From Aquisediminimonas sp031376385 (GTDB lineage Bacteria > Pseudomonadota > Alphaproteobacteria > Sphingomonadales > Sphingomonadaceae): DNA of 64,000 bases. The stretch covers positions 124,001 through 188,000 of the forward strand of contig JANMDQ010000029.1 of the NCBI GenBank assembly GCA_031376385.1, given 5' to 3'. Each line of letters begins with the position of its first letter. Within the stretch, counting starts at the first letter, position 1. Below the pieces are notes generated by a model. The model worked only from the letters and a program-made list of their open reading frames with translations, did not search any database and had not been told where the DNA came from. Of this stretch, positions 32,553 to 41,047 are shown piece after piece. Made by a program: the position numbers and the translations under genes.

Positions 32553-32915
32553 ATGACCGTCAAGATCAATGCCGAACAAGTGATCGAAGCCCTTGGCGCT
32601 TTGGCTCATGAACACCGCCTGTCGCTGTTCCGTTTGTTGGTTCAGGCAGGAGCAGAAGGAATGCCAGCGGGCGCGATTGCCGAGGCGCTGGCGCTGGCCA
32701 ATTCATCGCTGTCCTTTCACCTTGCTCATCTCACCCGCGCCGGGTTAATCCAACAGACCCGCAAGAGCCGCTCGCTAATCTATACCGCTGACTATGCCGC
32801 GATGAATAGGTTGGTTGGCTATCTCATGGAAAATTGTTGTGGCGGGGCAACCTGCACACCCAATGCCGCTTGCGAACCTATCGCAACCAAAACCCTTGAA
32901 AGGAATGACGCATGA
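32553..32915 (+). CDS. arsR: ArsR family metalloregulator
   Basis: A 120-residue winged-helix repressor (LGALAHEHRLSLFRLLVQAG, then ALANSSLSFHLAHLTRAGLIQQTRKSRSLIYTAD). The arsenite-binding cysteines are probably in the C-terminal ENCCGGATCTPNAAC, as in the class with vicinal C-terminal Cys residues, not in the DNA-binding helix. First gene of the ars operon and overlapped by arsI. Confidence 0.92.
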   Translation: MTVKINAEQVIEALGALAHEHRLSLFRLLVQAGAEGMPAGAIAEALALANSSLSFHLAHLTRAGLIQQTRKSRSLIYTADYAAMNRLVGYLMENCCGGATCTPNAACEPIATKTLERNDA

Positions 32916-33388
32916 AACGAATGCACCTTCACGTTGGCGTTGAAAACATCGATACATCTGTCGCGTTCTACACAACGCTCTTTGCCGCCGAGCCAACTGT
33001 CCTCAAATCCGATTATGCCAAATGGATGCTCGAAGACCCGCGCATCAACTTTGCCATTTCCTCAACGGACCACACTGCAATTGGCGTTGAACATATCGGA
33101 CTTCAGGTCGAAACCTCGGAGGAATTGGCGGAGGTTCATGCCCGCCTCAAATCGGCGGGGCGTCCGGTGCTGGAAGAAGGCGCGACCAATTGCTGTTATG
33201 CCAAATCCGAAAAGAACTGGATCACCGATCCCGATGGCGTCATCTGGGAGACTTTCCTAACCAATGGCGAAACGACGGCTTATGGTGATAAGCCGGTTGA
33301 GGAATTGGCTATGACCAAGTTGGCTGGTTTGACCGATGCAAAAGCCGCCAACACCGCACCCTCGGCCTGCTGCGCGCCTGCGATGTAA
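32912..33388 (+). CDS. arsI: ArsI/CadI family C-As lyase
   Basis: A 158-residue dioxygenase of the vicinal oxygen chelate fold. ArsI cleaves the carbon-arsenic bond of trivalent organoarsenicals such as MAs(III) with Fe(II) and O2. Family marks: HLHVGVENIDTSVAFYTTLF, GVEHIGLQVE (metal His) and GATNCCYAKSEKNWITDPDGVIWE, with the vicinal Cys pair that binds As(III) and the final metal Glu. A second CC pair ends the protein. CadI proteins share the fold, but the ars context favours ArsI. Confidence 0.88.
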   Translation: MKRMHLHVGVENIDTSVAFYTTLFAAEPTVLKSDYAKWMLEDPRINFAISSTDHTAIGVEHIGLQVETSEELAEVHARLKSAGRPVLEEGATNCCYAKSEKNWITDPDGVIWETFLTNGETTAYGDKPVEELAMTKLAGLTDAKAANTAPSACCAPAM

Positions 33389-33894
33389 TGGACGACCGGG
33401 CTCACAATATCCTGATCCTCTGCACAGGAAATTCTGCGCGTTCGATATTGGGCGAGGCGATACTGGCCGATAAGGGTGCGCGGCGCATTGTTGCCCATAG
33501 CGCTGGGAGCAAGCCAAAGGGCGTTCCGCATCCCGGCACATTGCGCTTGCTCGTCCGCAAGGGAATCGATGCCAGCGCATTCCGGTCGAAAAGCTGGGAT
33601 GAGTTTACCGGCCCCGACGCGCCGCGCATTGACCTTGCGATCACAGTCTGCGGCACTGCGGCGGGCGAGAGCTGCCCAGTGTTTTTGGGTGCTCCCCTGA
33701 AAGCACATTGGGGCCTGCCTGATCCTGCCGATACTGCAGGCGACGATACGGCTGTCGATGCTGCATTCGAGGAAACATGGCGCTTGCTCACCTTGCGTGT
33801 TTCCGCATTGCTCGCTTTGCCGTTTGAGACGATGGAGCGCGACGCTTTCAAAGCCGCGCTTGCCAAAATCGGCGAGATGGAGGGCGCAGCATGA
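33388..33894 (+). CDS. arsC: Arsenate reductase, LMW-phosphatase/thioredoxin-coupled type
   Basis: Reduces As(V) to As(III). The P-loop CTGNSAR starts at Cys12, and Cys88 and Cys96 (VCGTAAGESC) fit the cysteine relay of the pI258-type enzyme. DPAD near residue 112 matches the catalytic acid region. 168 residues. Start overlaps the arsI stop by one base. Confidence 0.9.
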   Translation: MDDRAHNILILCTGNSARSILGEAILADKGARRIVAHSAGSKPKGVPHPGTLRLLVRKGIDASAFRSKSWDEFTGPDAPRIDLAITVCGTAAGESCPVFLGAPLKAHWGLPDPADTAGDDTAVDAAFEETWRLLTLRVSALLALPFETMERDAFKAALAKIGEMEGAA

Positions 33895-34550
33895 GGCGCG
33901 CGCTTGCCGCCGAAGGTGTCGGCTCGTTCTTCCTGTTTGCCACCGTTATAGGTTCGGGGATCATGGCGGAGAAATTGGCAGGCGGAAACATTGCTGTCGC
34001 CTTGCTTGGCAATACAATGGCGACGGTGGCAATGCTGTTCGTCCTGATCACGATGCTGGGGCCGATATCGGGCGCGCATTTCAATCCGGCGGTCAGCCTA
34101 GTGATGGCATCCCGCCGCGAACTGCCTTGGCGTGATGTGCTGCCTTACATCTTTGTGCAGATTAGTTTCGGTGCATTGGGTGCTTGGGCTGCACATTTGA
34201 TGTTCGATTTGCCAATTCTGCAAGTCTCGACGCGCGCTCGCACCGGCATGGGGCAATGGACTGGCGAGGCCATTGCTACCTTCGGCCTGATCCTCACCAT
34301 AATCGGCACCGCGCGCCACCGGCCCCATCAGATTCCGGCGAGCGTCGCGCTCTACATCATGGCTGCCTACTGGTTCACATCATCAACCAGCTTCGCCAAC
34401 CCGGCGATCACAATTGCGCGAAGTATGACCAACAGCTTTTCTGGAATTGCGCCGAGCGATGTGCCGATGTTCATTGTCGCGCAGTTGGCGGGTGCAATTG
34501 CTGCAAGCCTTTTCGGCCACATGATCTTTGAAGAGCTAGCGAAGGAATAG
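33891..34550 (+). CDS. aqpS: Aquaglyceroporin-type channel, AqpS
   Basis: Major intrinsic protein of 219 residues with six membrane helices and two NPA boxes, HFNPAVSLV and FANPAITIARS. In rhizobial ars operons AqpS lets As(III) leave the cell passively after ArsC. Here no Acr3 or ArsB pump follows, so the channel may be the exit route for the product of both ArsC and ArsI. It overlaps arsC by four bases. Confidence 0.9.
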   Translation: MRRALAAEGVGSFFLFATVIGSGIMAEKLAGGNIAVALLGNTMATVAMLFVLITMLGPISGAHFNPAVSLVMASRRELPWRDVLPYIFVQISFGALGAWAAHLMFDLPILQVSTRARTGMGQWTGEAIATFGLILTIIGTARHRPHQIPASVALYIMAAYWFTSSTSFANPAITIARSMTNSFSGIAPSDVPMFIVAQLAGAIAASLFGHMIFEELAKE

Positions 34551-34786
34551 GTCTTTAGCCTTGCTCAAACGACAGAACTGAATGGCTGCTTTGGATGCTG
34601 AGACTCGAATGGTCAAACTTTCGGAAATGATCGACTCCAGCCACCACCAACCCCGCCCCGATTTTGCCTCTTGCATATCAGACCAAATCCCTCCACTTAA
34701 TGCGAGCGGACCGGGCCCCTCTGGCGATTCGTTGATTTGGACATACCTTATCAGCATCGTGATGTCGGACCGCATCGGGTGATCCC
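34551..34786. other. Gene-free stretch after the ars operon
   Basis: I see no credible gene here: the open frames lack a Shine-Dalgarno sequence and protein-like composition. Together with the next feature it separates aqpS from the DUF465 gene. No repeat shared with other parts of the window was noticed. Confidence 0.45.
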
Positions 34787-34888
34787 GGTGCAGGCTCAGG
34801 CAATTCGCCATAACATGCGGGCAACCGCACTGCACCTCAGCTCACCCGATAGGACAAACCCTGAGCCATCTCGTTTAGGTGGTGGCTC
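34787..34888 (+). ncRNA. Structured 5' leader upstream of the DUF465-TerC genes
   Basis: Several stems can form in order: GGTGCAG (34787-34793) with CTGCACC (34830-34836), enclosing a GCGG-GCAA-CCGC hairpin (34817-34828); then GAGCCATC (34863-34870) with GGTGGCTC (34881-34888) around the loop TCGTTTAGGT. The last stem ends 7 bp before the GAGGAG ribosome site of the next gene, where a switch could control translation. Position ahead of a TerC gene recalls the yybP-ykoY (Mn2+) and terC RNA motifs; I cannot confirm either from sequence alone. Confidence 0.45.
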
Positions 34889-34908
34889 CGTTCTTGAGGA
34901 GTGCTGTT

Positions 34909-35088
34909 ATGACGTTAGCTGTATTTGGTCTTTTGACGAAACACCAACGGCTGGATGCCGCGTTGCGGGCGGAACAGTCGCGCCGCCTGCCGGATACAAT
35001 CCGCATTCAACGCCTTAAAAAATTGAAGCTGGGCATTAAAGACCGGCTCCACCGCCTTTCGCTGGGCCGACGTTTCGTCGCTGCCTGA
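34909..35088 (+). CDS. DUF465 (YdcH-like) small protein
   Basis: A 59-residue helical protein. LLTKHQRLDAALRAEQSRRLPDTIRIQRLKKLKLGIKDRL follows the DUF465 pattern of a helical hairpin with the KLKLxxKD end. Function unknown. GAGGAG (34896-34901) lies 7 bp before the ATG. It is the first gene after the structured leader and 89 bp before the TerC gene. Confidence 0.75.
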   Translation: MTLAVFGLLTKHQRLDAALRAEQSRRLPDTIRIQRLKKLKLGIKDRLHRLSLGRRFVAA

Positions 35089-35177
35089 TGCGAAGCGGCT
35101 GGCGGCGGTTCTCACCCCTTCCCCCCACGGGCTGCCGTCAGCCGTATCGCCTGCAAATATGATTGACAGGGATATTT

Positions 35178-36170
35178 ATGGAATTTTTGATGATGGACTG
35201 GCTGGGAACGCCGGTCTGGTTCTGGATGAGCTTCATTGGCATCGTGATCGCGCTGACTGCGTTTGACCTTGGCATATTGCACAAGGAAGACAAGGAAATG
35301 GGGATCGCGGAAAGCCTGAAGCTCTCCGTCTTTTACATCGCCATTGCCATGGCGTTCGGCCTTTGGGTGTGGTTCCAAAAGGGCGGGGATATGGGCATGA
35401 AATATTACACCGGATATTTCATCGAAAAGGCGCTGTCGATTGACAATGTCTTCGTCATATCCCTGATCTTCACCTACTTCGCCATTCCGCGCAAATATCA
35501 ATATCGCGCGCTGCTCTGGGGCATCATCGCAGTGATCATCCTGCGCGGCCTGATGATTGCGGCGGGTGCGGCGATTGTGCAGGAATATTATTGGGTGCTG
35601 TATATCTTTGCGGCCTTCCTGATTGCGACGGGCGTAAAAATGCTCTTCACTGGCGATCAGGAAATGGACGTCGCGAACAACCCGGCTGTTAAGTTCATCT
35701 CAAAGCACATGCGCGTGACGAAGGATCTGCATGATCAGCATTTCTTCGTGAAAGTGCCCGATGAAAAGACCGGCAAGATGGTGCGGGCGGCAACGCCCTT
35801 GTTCCTGGCGCTGGTCGTCATCAACTTGGCTGATCTGGTGTTTGCCGTGGACAGCGTTCCTGCGATCTTTGCGATCACAACCGACACGTTCATTGTCTAC
35901 ACGTCAAATATCATGGCAATTCTGGGCTTGCGTGCGCTCTATTTTGCGCTTGCTGCAATGGTCCACCGATTCCATTATCTCAAATATGCGCTGGCGCTGG
36001 TGCTGGTGTTTATTGGCTCCAAAATATTCGTCTCTGACTTCATCATGGGCGGGGACAAATTCCCGCCGGTGATGAGCCTTGTGGTTACGTTCGCCCTCAT
36101 TCTGGGCGGGGTCGGCTACTCGCTCTGGAAGACCAAGGATCAAGTTCAACCCATCACACAAGGAGAGTGA
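35178..36170 (+). CDS. TerC family integral membrane protein
   Basis: A 330-residue membrane protein of the TerC family with about nine helices; the acidic residues inside helices, ALTAFDLGILHKEDKE, IEKALSIDNVFVISLIF and LVVINLADLVFAVDSVPAIFAITTD, are the family core. The closest studied relatives such as E. coli Alx export Mn2+ and respond to Mn or alkaline pH. ATG 35178 has AGGGA upstream. It ends where the zinc-finger gene begins. Confidence 0.9.
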   Translation: MEFLMMDWLGTPVWFWMSFIGIVIALTAFDLGILHKEDKEMGIAESLKLSVFYIAIAMAFGLWVWFQKGGDMGMKYYTGYFIEKALSIDNVFVISLIFTYFAIPRKYQYRALLWGIIAVIILRGLMIAAGAAIVQEYYWVLYIFAAFLIATGVKMLFTGDQEMDVANNPAVKFISKHMRVTKDLHDQHFFVKVPDEKTGKMVRAATPLFLALVVINLADLVFAVDSVPAIFAITTDTFIVYTSNIMAILGLRALYFALAAMVHRFHYLKYALALVLVFIGSKIFVSDFIMGGDKFPPVMSLVVTFALILGGVGYSLWKTKDQVQPITQGE

Positions 36171-36479
36171 ATGATGCGCACTGAAACTCAAGTGGCCGGA
36201 ATGCCCTGTCCGCTATGCAAGATACCGCTGGCCCTGGCCGACCGTGAAGGGATTGAGATTGACTATTGCCCCCAGTGCCGCGGCGTCTGGCTGGACCGGG
36301 GAGAGCTGGACAAGATCATCGCCCGCAGTGTAGATGACGCGCCAGCCCCGGCACCGCCGACCGCAGCCCCGCCCCAATTTCAGGCGCCCCAGTATCAACA
36401 GCCCAGCTATCAGCAGCCTTACCCTTCAAAATATGGGCATAAGCGGCAGAAGCACTGGCTGGAAAAAATGTTCGATTGA
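36171..36479 (+). CDS. Zinc-ribbon protein, TFIIB type (zf-TFIIB)
   Basis: A 102-residue protein with one zinc ribbon, CPLCKIPLALADREGIEIDYCPQCRGVWLDRGELDKII, and a Pro/Gln/Tyr-rich tail (QAPQYQQPSYQQPYP) before a basic end. Function unknown; it is often found next to membrane or stress genes. It starts immediately after the TerC stop, so it is coexpressed. Confidence 0.85.
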   Translation: MMRTETQVAGMPCPLCKIPLALADREGIEIDYCPQCRGVWLDRGELDKIIARSVDDAPAPAPPTAAPPQFQAPQYQQPSYQQPYPSKYGHKRQKHWLEKMFD

Positions 36480-36518
36480 TCCGATTACCCACCACCAACC
36501 AACAGAGGAAAATGAAAG

Positions 36519-37004
36519 ATGAAGACATATAAAATCGCACTTGCAGCGTCGGCCCTTGCCGCTTTTGCTGGAACAGCGACCACCGCCAGCGCGAAATCAA
36601 TGCAATGTGGGCCAGTCTCAGCCGCCGCAGTTGAGGGGCTATTTGGCAAATTCAGCGATGCCTGGGCCACCAAAGACCCCGCCAAAGTGACGGCGCTGTT
36701 TACCAAAGACGCGGTTCTGCTTGCGACAGTTTCAAACAAGCCGCGCACAACGCCAGAAGGGATCAACGATTATTTCGTGTCTTTCCTCAAAAATTCGCCC
36801 GTTGGCACGATCAACACCAGCACCGTCAAATTGGGGTGCAACACCGCATCGCGTCTGGGCACATGGACAGTGACATTCACTGACGCGAAGACTGGCGCGA
36901 AGACGGACGTGAAGGCGCGCTATTCCTTCATTTACCGCATGGAAGGCGGCAAGTGGATGATCGATCATTTGCATTCATCGATGATGCCAGAACCCACGGC
37001 GTAA
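36519..37004 (+). CDS. SnoaL-like (SgcJ/EcaC, DUF4440) protein, exported
   Basis: A 161-residue NTF2-like protein with a signal peptide (YKIALAASALAAFAGTATTASA). The body (VEGLFGKFSDAWATKDPAKVTALFTKDAVLLATVSNKPRTTPEGINDYF) is the DUF4440/SnoaL fold, usually a small-molecule binding cone. Two Cys residues in the mature part could form a disulfide. Role unknown. Confidence 0.82.
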   Translation: MKTYKIALAASALAAFAGTATTASAKSMQCGPVSAAAVEGLFGKFSDAWATKDPAKVTALFTKDAVLLATVSNKPRTTPEGINDYFVSFLKNSPVGTINTSTVKLGCNTASRLGTWTVTFTDAKTGAKTDVKARYSFIYRMEGGKWMIDHLHSSMMPEPTA

Positions 37005-37072
37005 GCATCCCGGCCCAGCGCGGCTCGAAAATCGCGCTGGGCCAAAAGCACGCAACCGAATGTCTGCGACAT

Positions 37073-37184
37073 CGTCATGCTGAACTTGTTTCAGCATCCA
37101 AGCCACGCCATTCGTGCAAGCCTTGATCCGTCCAGTATTGCGCGACCATAGAGGCATGGATGCTGAAACAAGTTCAGCGTGACA
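37073..37184. repeat. CTGAACTTGTTTCAG inverted repeat element, copy B
   Basis: CGTCATGCTGAACTTGTTTC begins the left arm (37073-37100); the right arm at 37157-37184 is its inverse with two or three changes. It fills the convergent gap between the SnoaL-like and MpaB-like genes and can form a long hairpin. Confidence 0.75.
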
Positions 37185-37210
37185 GATCGTGCGAGTTCCG
37201 CACATGGCCC

Positions 37211-38539
37211 CTAAGCTTTGGCCACACTCCGATAGTCCGACGCGTTGGTGGTGAATTCGGCATGGCCGTATCCCGCCAGCTGATCCTTCAGGCGGCGCAC
37301 AAGCCGCTTGTCGGCGATGGCGTTCAGGATTGGCACTTGATCGGCAAATTTATAGGCCGCCATTCGGCCCGCGATGGCGAGCATGCTGAGGCCGTGGAGC
37401 ATCTTATCCTGCTCTGAAACGTCAACGCCCACTTCGCTGGCGCGTGTGAAATCATCCTTCAAGAACGCCTTCACAAAAAACACGCGCGAGAACGACCGTT
37501 CGAGCAAGCGGAAACCACGCGCGCCGACGGACGTCTCTTTCGAAAGCTCCGCCTCCATCGTCGCGCGGAGAAGACCGCCGCAGATCGCATCATCATATTC
37601 ATACCGCAGCGTCGCACTGCGCATGTACCAGATTTTGACAATGTCTTGCGGATTGTCAGCCAGCAAATCCTCCGGCAGCCCGAGCAGATAGCAGCGGTAT
37701 CGCGACAGTTCGACGCGGGCGCGCTCAACGGCGTTAAATTCCTTCCGCCCGCTTTTGAGAACGTCCTGAGACAGGAAGAAAATCGGGATCAGCCCGGCGG
37801 GCATCTGATCAAGCTGGGGAATCGGCATACCGTAGGTCTTGGCATCCCACATGCCCGGCCGTGTCAGCACATTGGCGCGCACCATCGAATGCATCAGCCG
37901 CACCATCGCCGCTGCCTTGAACCCCGGGCCAAAGCGTTTGAGCGCACCGGGCAGGACCGTGGTGGTGAAAAAGGTCGCCGTCTCCTTCACCCGCCGCGCG
38001 GCCGTGGCGTGGGACAGGGTTCCCGTCAGCGCCATTGGCAGGGCGGAATATTTGTTGAGAAAAGTCGCAATGAACGCGCCACGAATAGCGAAGGGAGAAA
38101 TATTGGCCGCCGCATTACGGTCTGCACGCGCGCCGGCCTCCACCAATTTCATATCCAGCCAATCGGGAATGCGTTCCATCTCCTCGATCAGCGCGACCAG
38201 CTCCTTCGGCGCATCCGGCACGGCGTCCAGCCCCTTGTCGCACGCCAGTTCGAGCATATCGACAAGCGCACGGAACCCGCGCTGCGGAATAAGCGCAGCA
38301 TAAGCATCGCCGGTCATATCGCCCAGCATCGTATATTCCCGGAACCGCGCGACCATATCTGTATCCGCGAGAAGTGCCGCCCGGTCGACGCCTTTGGCTT
38401 GGCTTAGCTCCGAAACATCATCCGCTCCGCCTGCAAAGCGCTCAGGCGCTGTATCGAAATCCATGGCGGCATAGAGGCTGGGCAGAGCCGTTTTTTGCGA
38501 ACGCACTTTGGCTGCAATGGCTTGGGTGGATTGGATCAT
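37211..38539 (-). CDS. Oxygenase MpaB/rubber oxygenase (Lcp) family, DUF2236
   Basis: A 442-residue, mainly helical protein without signal peptide. It resembles DUF2236 proteins (ER-bound oxygenase MpaB and latex-clearing protein), which use b-type haem to cleave isoprenoid double bonds. Regions such as GAFIATFLNKYSALPMALTGTLSHATAARRVKETATFF, RLMHSMVRANV and the RRGFR-like C-terminal part fit, but I cannot prove the haem His by eye. The natural substrate is unknown. Confidence 0.65.
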   Translation of the reverse strand: MIQSTQAIAAKVRSQKTALPSLYAAMDFDTAPERFAGGADDVSELSQAKGVDRAALLADTDMVARFREYTMLGDMTGDAYAALIPQRGFRALVDMLELACDKGLDAVPDAPKELVALIEEMERIPDWLDMKLVEAGARADRNAAANISPFAIRGAFIATFLNKYSALPMALTGTLSHATAARRVKETATFFTTTVLPGALKRFGPGFKAAAMVRLMHSMVRANVLTRPGMWDAKTYGMPIPQLDQMPAGLIPIFFLSQDVLKSGRKEFNAVERARVELSRYRCYLLGLPEDLLADNPQDIVKIWYMRSATLRYEYDDAICGGLLRATMEAELSKETSVGARGFRLLERSFSRVFFVKAFLKDDFTRASEVGVDVSEQDKMLHGLSMLAIAGRMAAYKFADQVPILNAIADKRLVRRLKDQLAGYGHAEFTTNASDYRSVAKA

Positions 38540-38622
38540 GATATTTCCTCGTACTGAGACGCCTCTGGGTGTGGCGCAATTTGAACCCTATGACAATTCA
38601 GCCAAAGGTCCGCTGTAACGAC

Positions 38623-39210
38623 TCATAATGTGAGGAGGGACGACAGTGCACCGCCGACGATGCCAACATAGGTCGGCACATCGCCGGGCTGATCCCGCAT
38701 GAAGCAACCTGTCATGGCACCAGCGACCATCCCGTGTGCTATTTCAGCTTTTGCAGCGACGGGCTGAGGGGCAATAATCCCTTCGTCGATGCCGCGCAGA
38801 ATAATCTCTTCAATGGCTTGAACAATGCGGATGCTGGTGCCGGTCAGGTCTTTGCCGCCGCCACGCTGCTCAGCCAGAATGGAGACGAGTTCGCGCAATT
38901 CTGATGCCGTATCGAAAAGGCCCTGCGCAATCGCAACCGTCCGCACGTCAAGCTCACCACCAGCTGCCCAGCCCTGCTGGATCGCCCCAATAAACGCATC
39001 CTCAACAACGCTGTGAACCGCTGCCAGCAACGCGCGCTTATCCGCAAAAAGACGGTAGACCGACCCTACCGCGACATTGGCTTGCGACGCGACCTGCGCG
39101 ATTGATGTTTTGTCATAGCCATGCCGCGCGAAAAGATCTGACGCTGCCAAAAGGATTGCGGTCTGTTTGGCAGCGGGGTTCATGGTGCGTCGATGGGGAG
39201 CAGCGGGCAT
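38623..39210 (-). CDS. TetR family transcriptional regulator
   Basis: A 195-residue repressor: helix-turn-helix AKQTAILLAASDLFARHGYDKTSIAQVASQANVAVGSVYRLFADKRALL, then an effector domain. ATG 39210 is chosen because AGGAGG lies at ideal distance; it gives MPAAPHRRT before the HTH. Divergent from a small membrane protein gene, with an 8-bp-arm palindrome in the 78-bp gap. Confidence 0.9.
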   Translation of the reverse strand: MPAAPHRRTMNPAAKQTAILLAASDLFARHGYDKTSIAQVASQANVAVGSVYRLFADKRALLAAVHSVVEDAFIGAIQQGWAAGGELDVRTVAIAQGLFDTASELRELVSILAEQRGGGKDLTGTSIRIVQAIEEIILRGIDEGIIAPQPVAAKAEIAHGMVAGAMTGCFMRDQPGDVPTYVGIVGGALSSLLTL

Positions 39211-39251
39211 GTTTCCTCCTGCGCTTGACAAGCTGTCGTGGTCAATGCCAA

Positions 39252-39272
39252 AGAATGAACTATATTCATTCT
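39252..39272. promoter_or_regulatory. Putative TetR operator (AGAATGAA / TTCATTCT)
   Basis: AGAATGAA (39252-39259) and TTCATTCT (39265-39272) are perfect inverse copies around CTATA. The site lies midway between the TetR start and the start of the membrane protein gene, as expected for a shared divergent operator. Confidence 0.62.
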
Positions 39273-39288
39273 GAAGGAGGATTGTTGC

Positions 39289-39669
39289 GTGGAACAGATG
39301 AACTGGCTTAAAATCGCTTACGGCGCGAACATCATCATTCTCGCACCGGTTGTTTACAATATGCTGCTGGGAAGCGGTGTGACCCAGGTGTTTGAAGGTC
39401 AAGTGAATGAAAGCCCAGGACTGCGGATCATGGTCGGCAGTTTGTGGGCCGCCATCATGCTGGCGTCCCTCGCTGGTTTCTGGATGCCGCGCTTTTTCGC
39501 GCCGGTGCTGTTGATCCAGATATTCTACAAGGCGCTTTGGCTCGGCTTGTTCGTGCTGCCGGTGTTGCAAACCGCCGGATGGAATGCGGTTCCCAAGGGG
39601 ATCAGCATCGTTTTTCTGGGGATCGTGATCAGCTACCCCTTCCTGTTCTGGGCCGCAATGCGCGGCTAA
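39289..39669 (+). CDS. Small four-helix membrane protein under TetR control
   Basis: A 126-residue membrane protein that I do not place in a named family. Four hydrophobic segments are seen (about residues 9-28, 48-70, 71-92, 104-124). AAGGAGG lies 8 bp before GTG 39289; an ATG three codons later is an alternative. Its divergent TetR and operator suggest induction by a small hydrophobic compound. Confidence 0.72.
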   Translation: MEQMNWLKIAYGANIIILAPVVYNMLLGSGVTQVFEGQVNESPGLRIMVGSLWAAIMLASLAGFWMPRFFAPVLLIQIFYKALWLGLFVLPVLQTAGWNAVPKGISIVFLGIVISYPFLFWAAMRG

Positions 39670-40277
39670 CGCTGATAGTTGGGGATGCTCCAGCCTTTTG
39701 CAATGGCCCCCGCCCGAAGCGCAAATCCTGCTAATCCTCCGGCCAGCGCCGCAACAGGTGTTGAGGCTCCCAGAGCCGCCATGGCAACAAACAGTCCTGA
39801 GGCGAGAGCGGCTGCCGTCACATAGATTTCAGGGCGAAGGATGATTGACGGTACCCCTGCCAGCATATCGCGGATGACGCCGCCGACGCAGGCCGTAATC
39901 ACCCCCATCATCATCGCAGGTAATGGCGGCGTGCCAAGCGATAGCGCTTTCCACGCCCCGAATACAGCATAGACTGCAAGGCCAACGGCATCGAACCAAT
40001 CAAGCGCGCGCGGTTTCCAGACCCGCGCCGGCGTGATCCAGACGGCAAGGGCCGTGGCGAGGCAGGTCGCCGAGAAACGCCAGTCATGCACCCAGAATAC
40101 AGGCGCACCAATCAGCAGATCGCGCACTGTGCCCCCGCCCACGCCCGTCACAAGCGCGAAGAAGGAGAATGTGACGAGTGTCTGCCGCCGCTCCGCCGCC
40201 GCCAGCGCACCCGATGCGGCAAAAACCGCAATGCCGAACAGATCAAGCGCAGTTATGAGAGTGGGTGAAGAGATCAA
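39666..40277 (-). CDS. TRIC-type/UPF0126 membrane protein (YicG-like)
   Basis: A 203-residue membrane protein with two three-helix repeats, each with a Gly-rich turn: VGGGTVRDLLIG and VGGVIRDMLAG. These are UPF0126 or prokaryotic TRIC (trimeric intracellular cation channel) proteins. A TTG start at 40277 is inferred: AAGGGA lies upstream, and TTGA overlaps the previous stop by four bases. Longer readings would reach into the hydrolase gene. Also linked to glycine utilisation in some bacteria. Confidence 0.82.
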   Translation of the reverse strand: MISSPTLITALDLFGIAVFAASGALAAAERRQTLVTFSFFALVTGVGGGTVRDLLIGAPVFWVHDWRFSATCLATALAVWITPARVWKPRALDWFDAVGLAVYAVFGAWKALSLGTPPLPAMMMGVITACVGGVIRDMLAGVPSIILRPEIYVTAAALASGLFVAMAALGASTPVAALAGGLAGFALRAGAIAKGWSIPNYQR

Positions 40278-41047
40278 GAGCCGGTCCCTTCTTGCAAAGC
40301 CGTAAAAGCCGGCAGCAACGTGGAAAAGTGGGAAAGGCCAGGCATCCGGTGCACCGAGCGGACATGGGGCAAGGCCGCTTCCAGCGCGTTTGCCATGCCA
40401 ATCGGCGTCCAATTGTCAGCGGTGCCGTGCCAGAGCGTGACAGGGGCCGTGACTCGGGGCAGCAGGTCACCCCATGGCAAGACATAAGCCAGTATTTCGC
40501 GACGATAACCGGGTGATCCCGATTGCAACGTCTTGACGATCACCGACTGGATCACCTGCTTGAAAAGATGGTCGGACTTCAGCTCACGATCTGCCCCCTG
40601 CGCACTCGCGAAGATCTGTTGGTAAAGTCTGTTGGGTGCCCAGCGTGACAATAGCGTCTGCGCAGCGGTCAGCGCGTTAAATGCAAGCTTTGATTTCTGC
40701 GCGGTTCCGAACACCAGCCGCCCTGCCATGTCTTTCAAAAACGCACCCATCTGCAACGGCGCGGCAGCGGAGATCAGGATGACCTCGTTAACGCGATCAC
40801 CGAGCTCTACCGAAAGCTCAAGCGCCATACGTGCGCCTGCGGAAAAGCCGATCAGCGTCAAGCCACCTTGCGGAAACCGGACGCTGATCGTCTGCGCAAG
40901 ATGATCCACATAGGCCGGGAAGTCCAAGCCCGGCGCGTCGTGCCTGCGATCCGGGGCGTAGATCGGCAAAGCACAGGGGCCGAACGCGTGCACCTCCTCC
41001 GGCCCACCCGGGAAACCGTGGAGATAAACACGCTGGCGATCAGCCAC
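40274..41047 (-). CDS. Alpha/beta hydrolase
   Basis: A 257-residue hydrolase with GFPGGPEEVHAFG near the N-terminus, nucleophile elbow GFSAGAR and a probable catalytic His in GLSHFSTLL. The set resembles small cytosolic esterases. Substrate unknown. GTG start lies inside the end of the methyltransferase gene (8-bp overlap), so the two are coupled. Confidence 0.82.
   Translation of the reverse strand: MADRQRVYLHGFPGGPEEVHAFGPCALPIYAPDRRHDAPGLDFPAYVDHLAQTISVRFPQGGLTLIGFSAGARMALELSVELGDRVNEVILISAAAPLQMGAFLKDMAGRLVFGTAQKSKLAFNALTAAQTLLSRWAPNRLYQQIFASAQGADRELKSDHLFKQVIQSVIVKTLQSGSPGYRREILAYVLPWGDLLPRVTAPVTLWHGTADNWTPIGMANALEAALPHVRSVHRMPGLSHFSTLLPAFTALQEGTGS

Noticed and set aside
34582..34782. 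66-codon plus-strand frame after the ars operon
   Set aside because: Lacks a ribosome site and protein-like sequence; probably chance.
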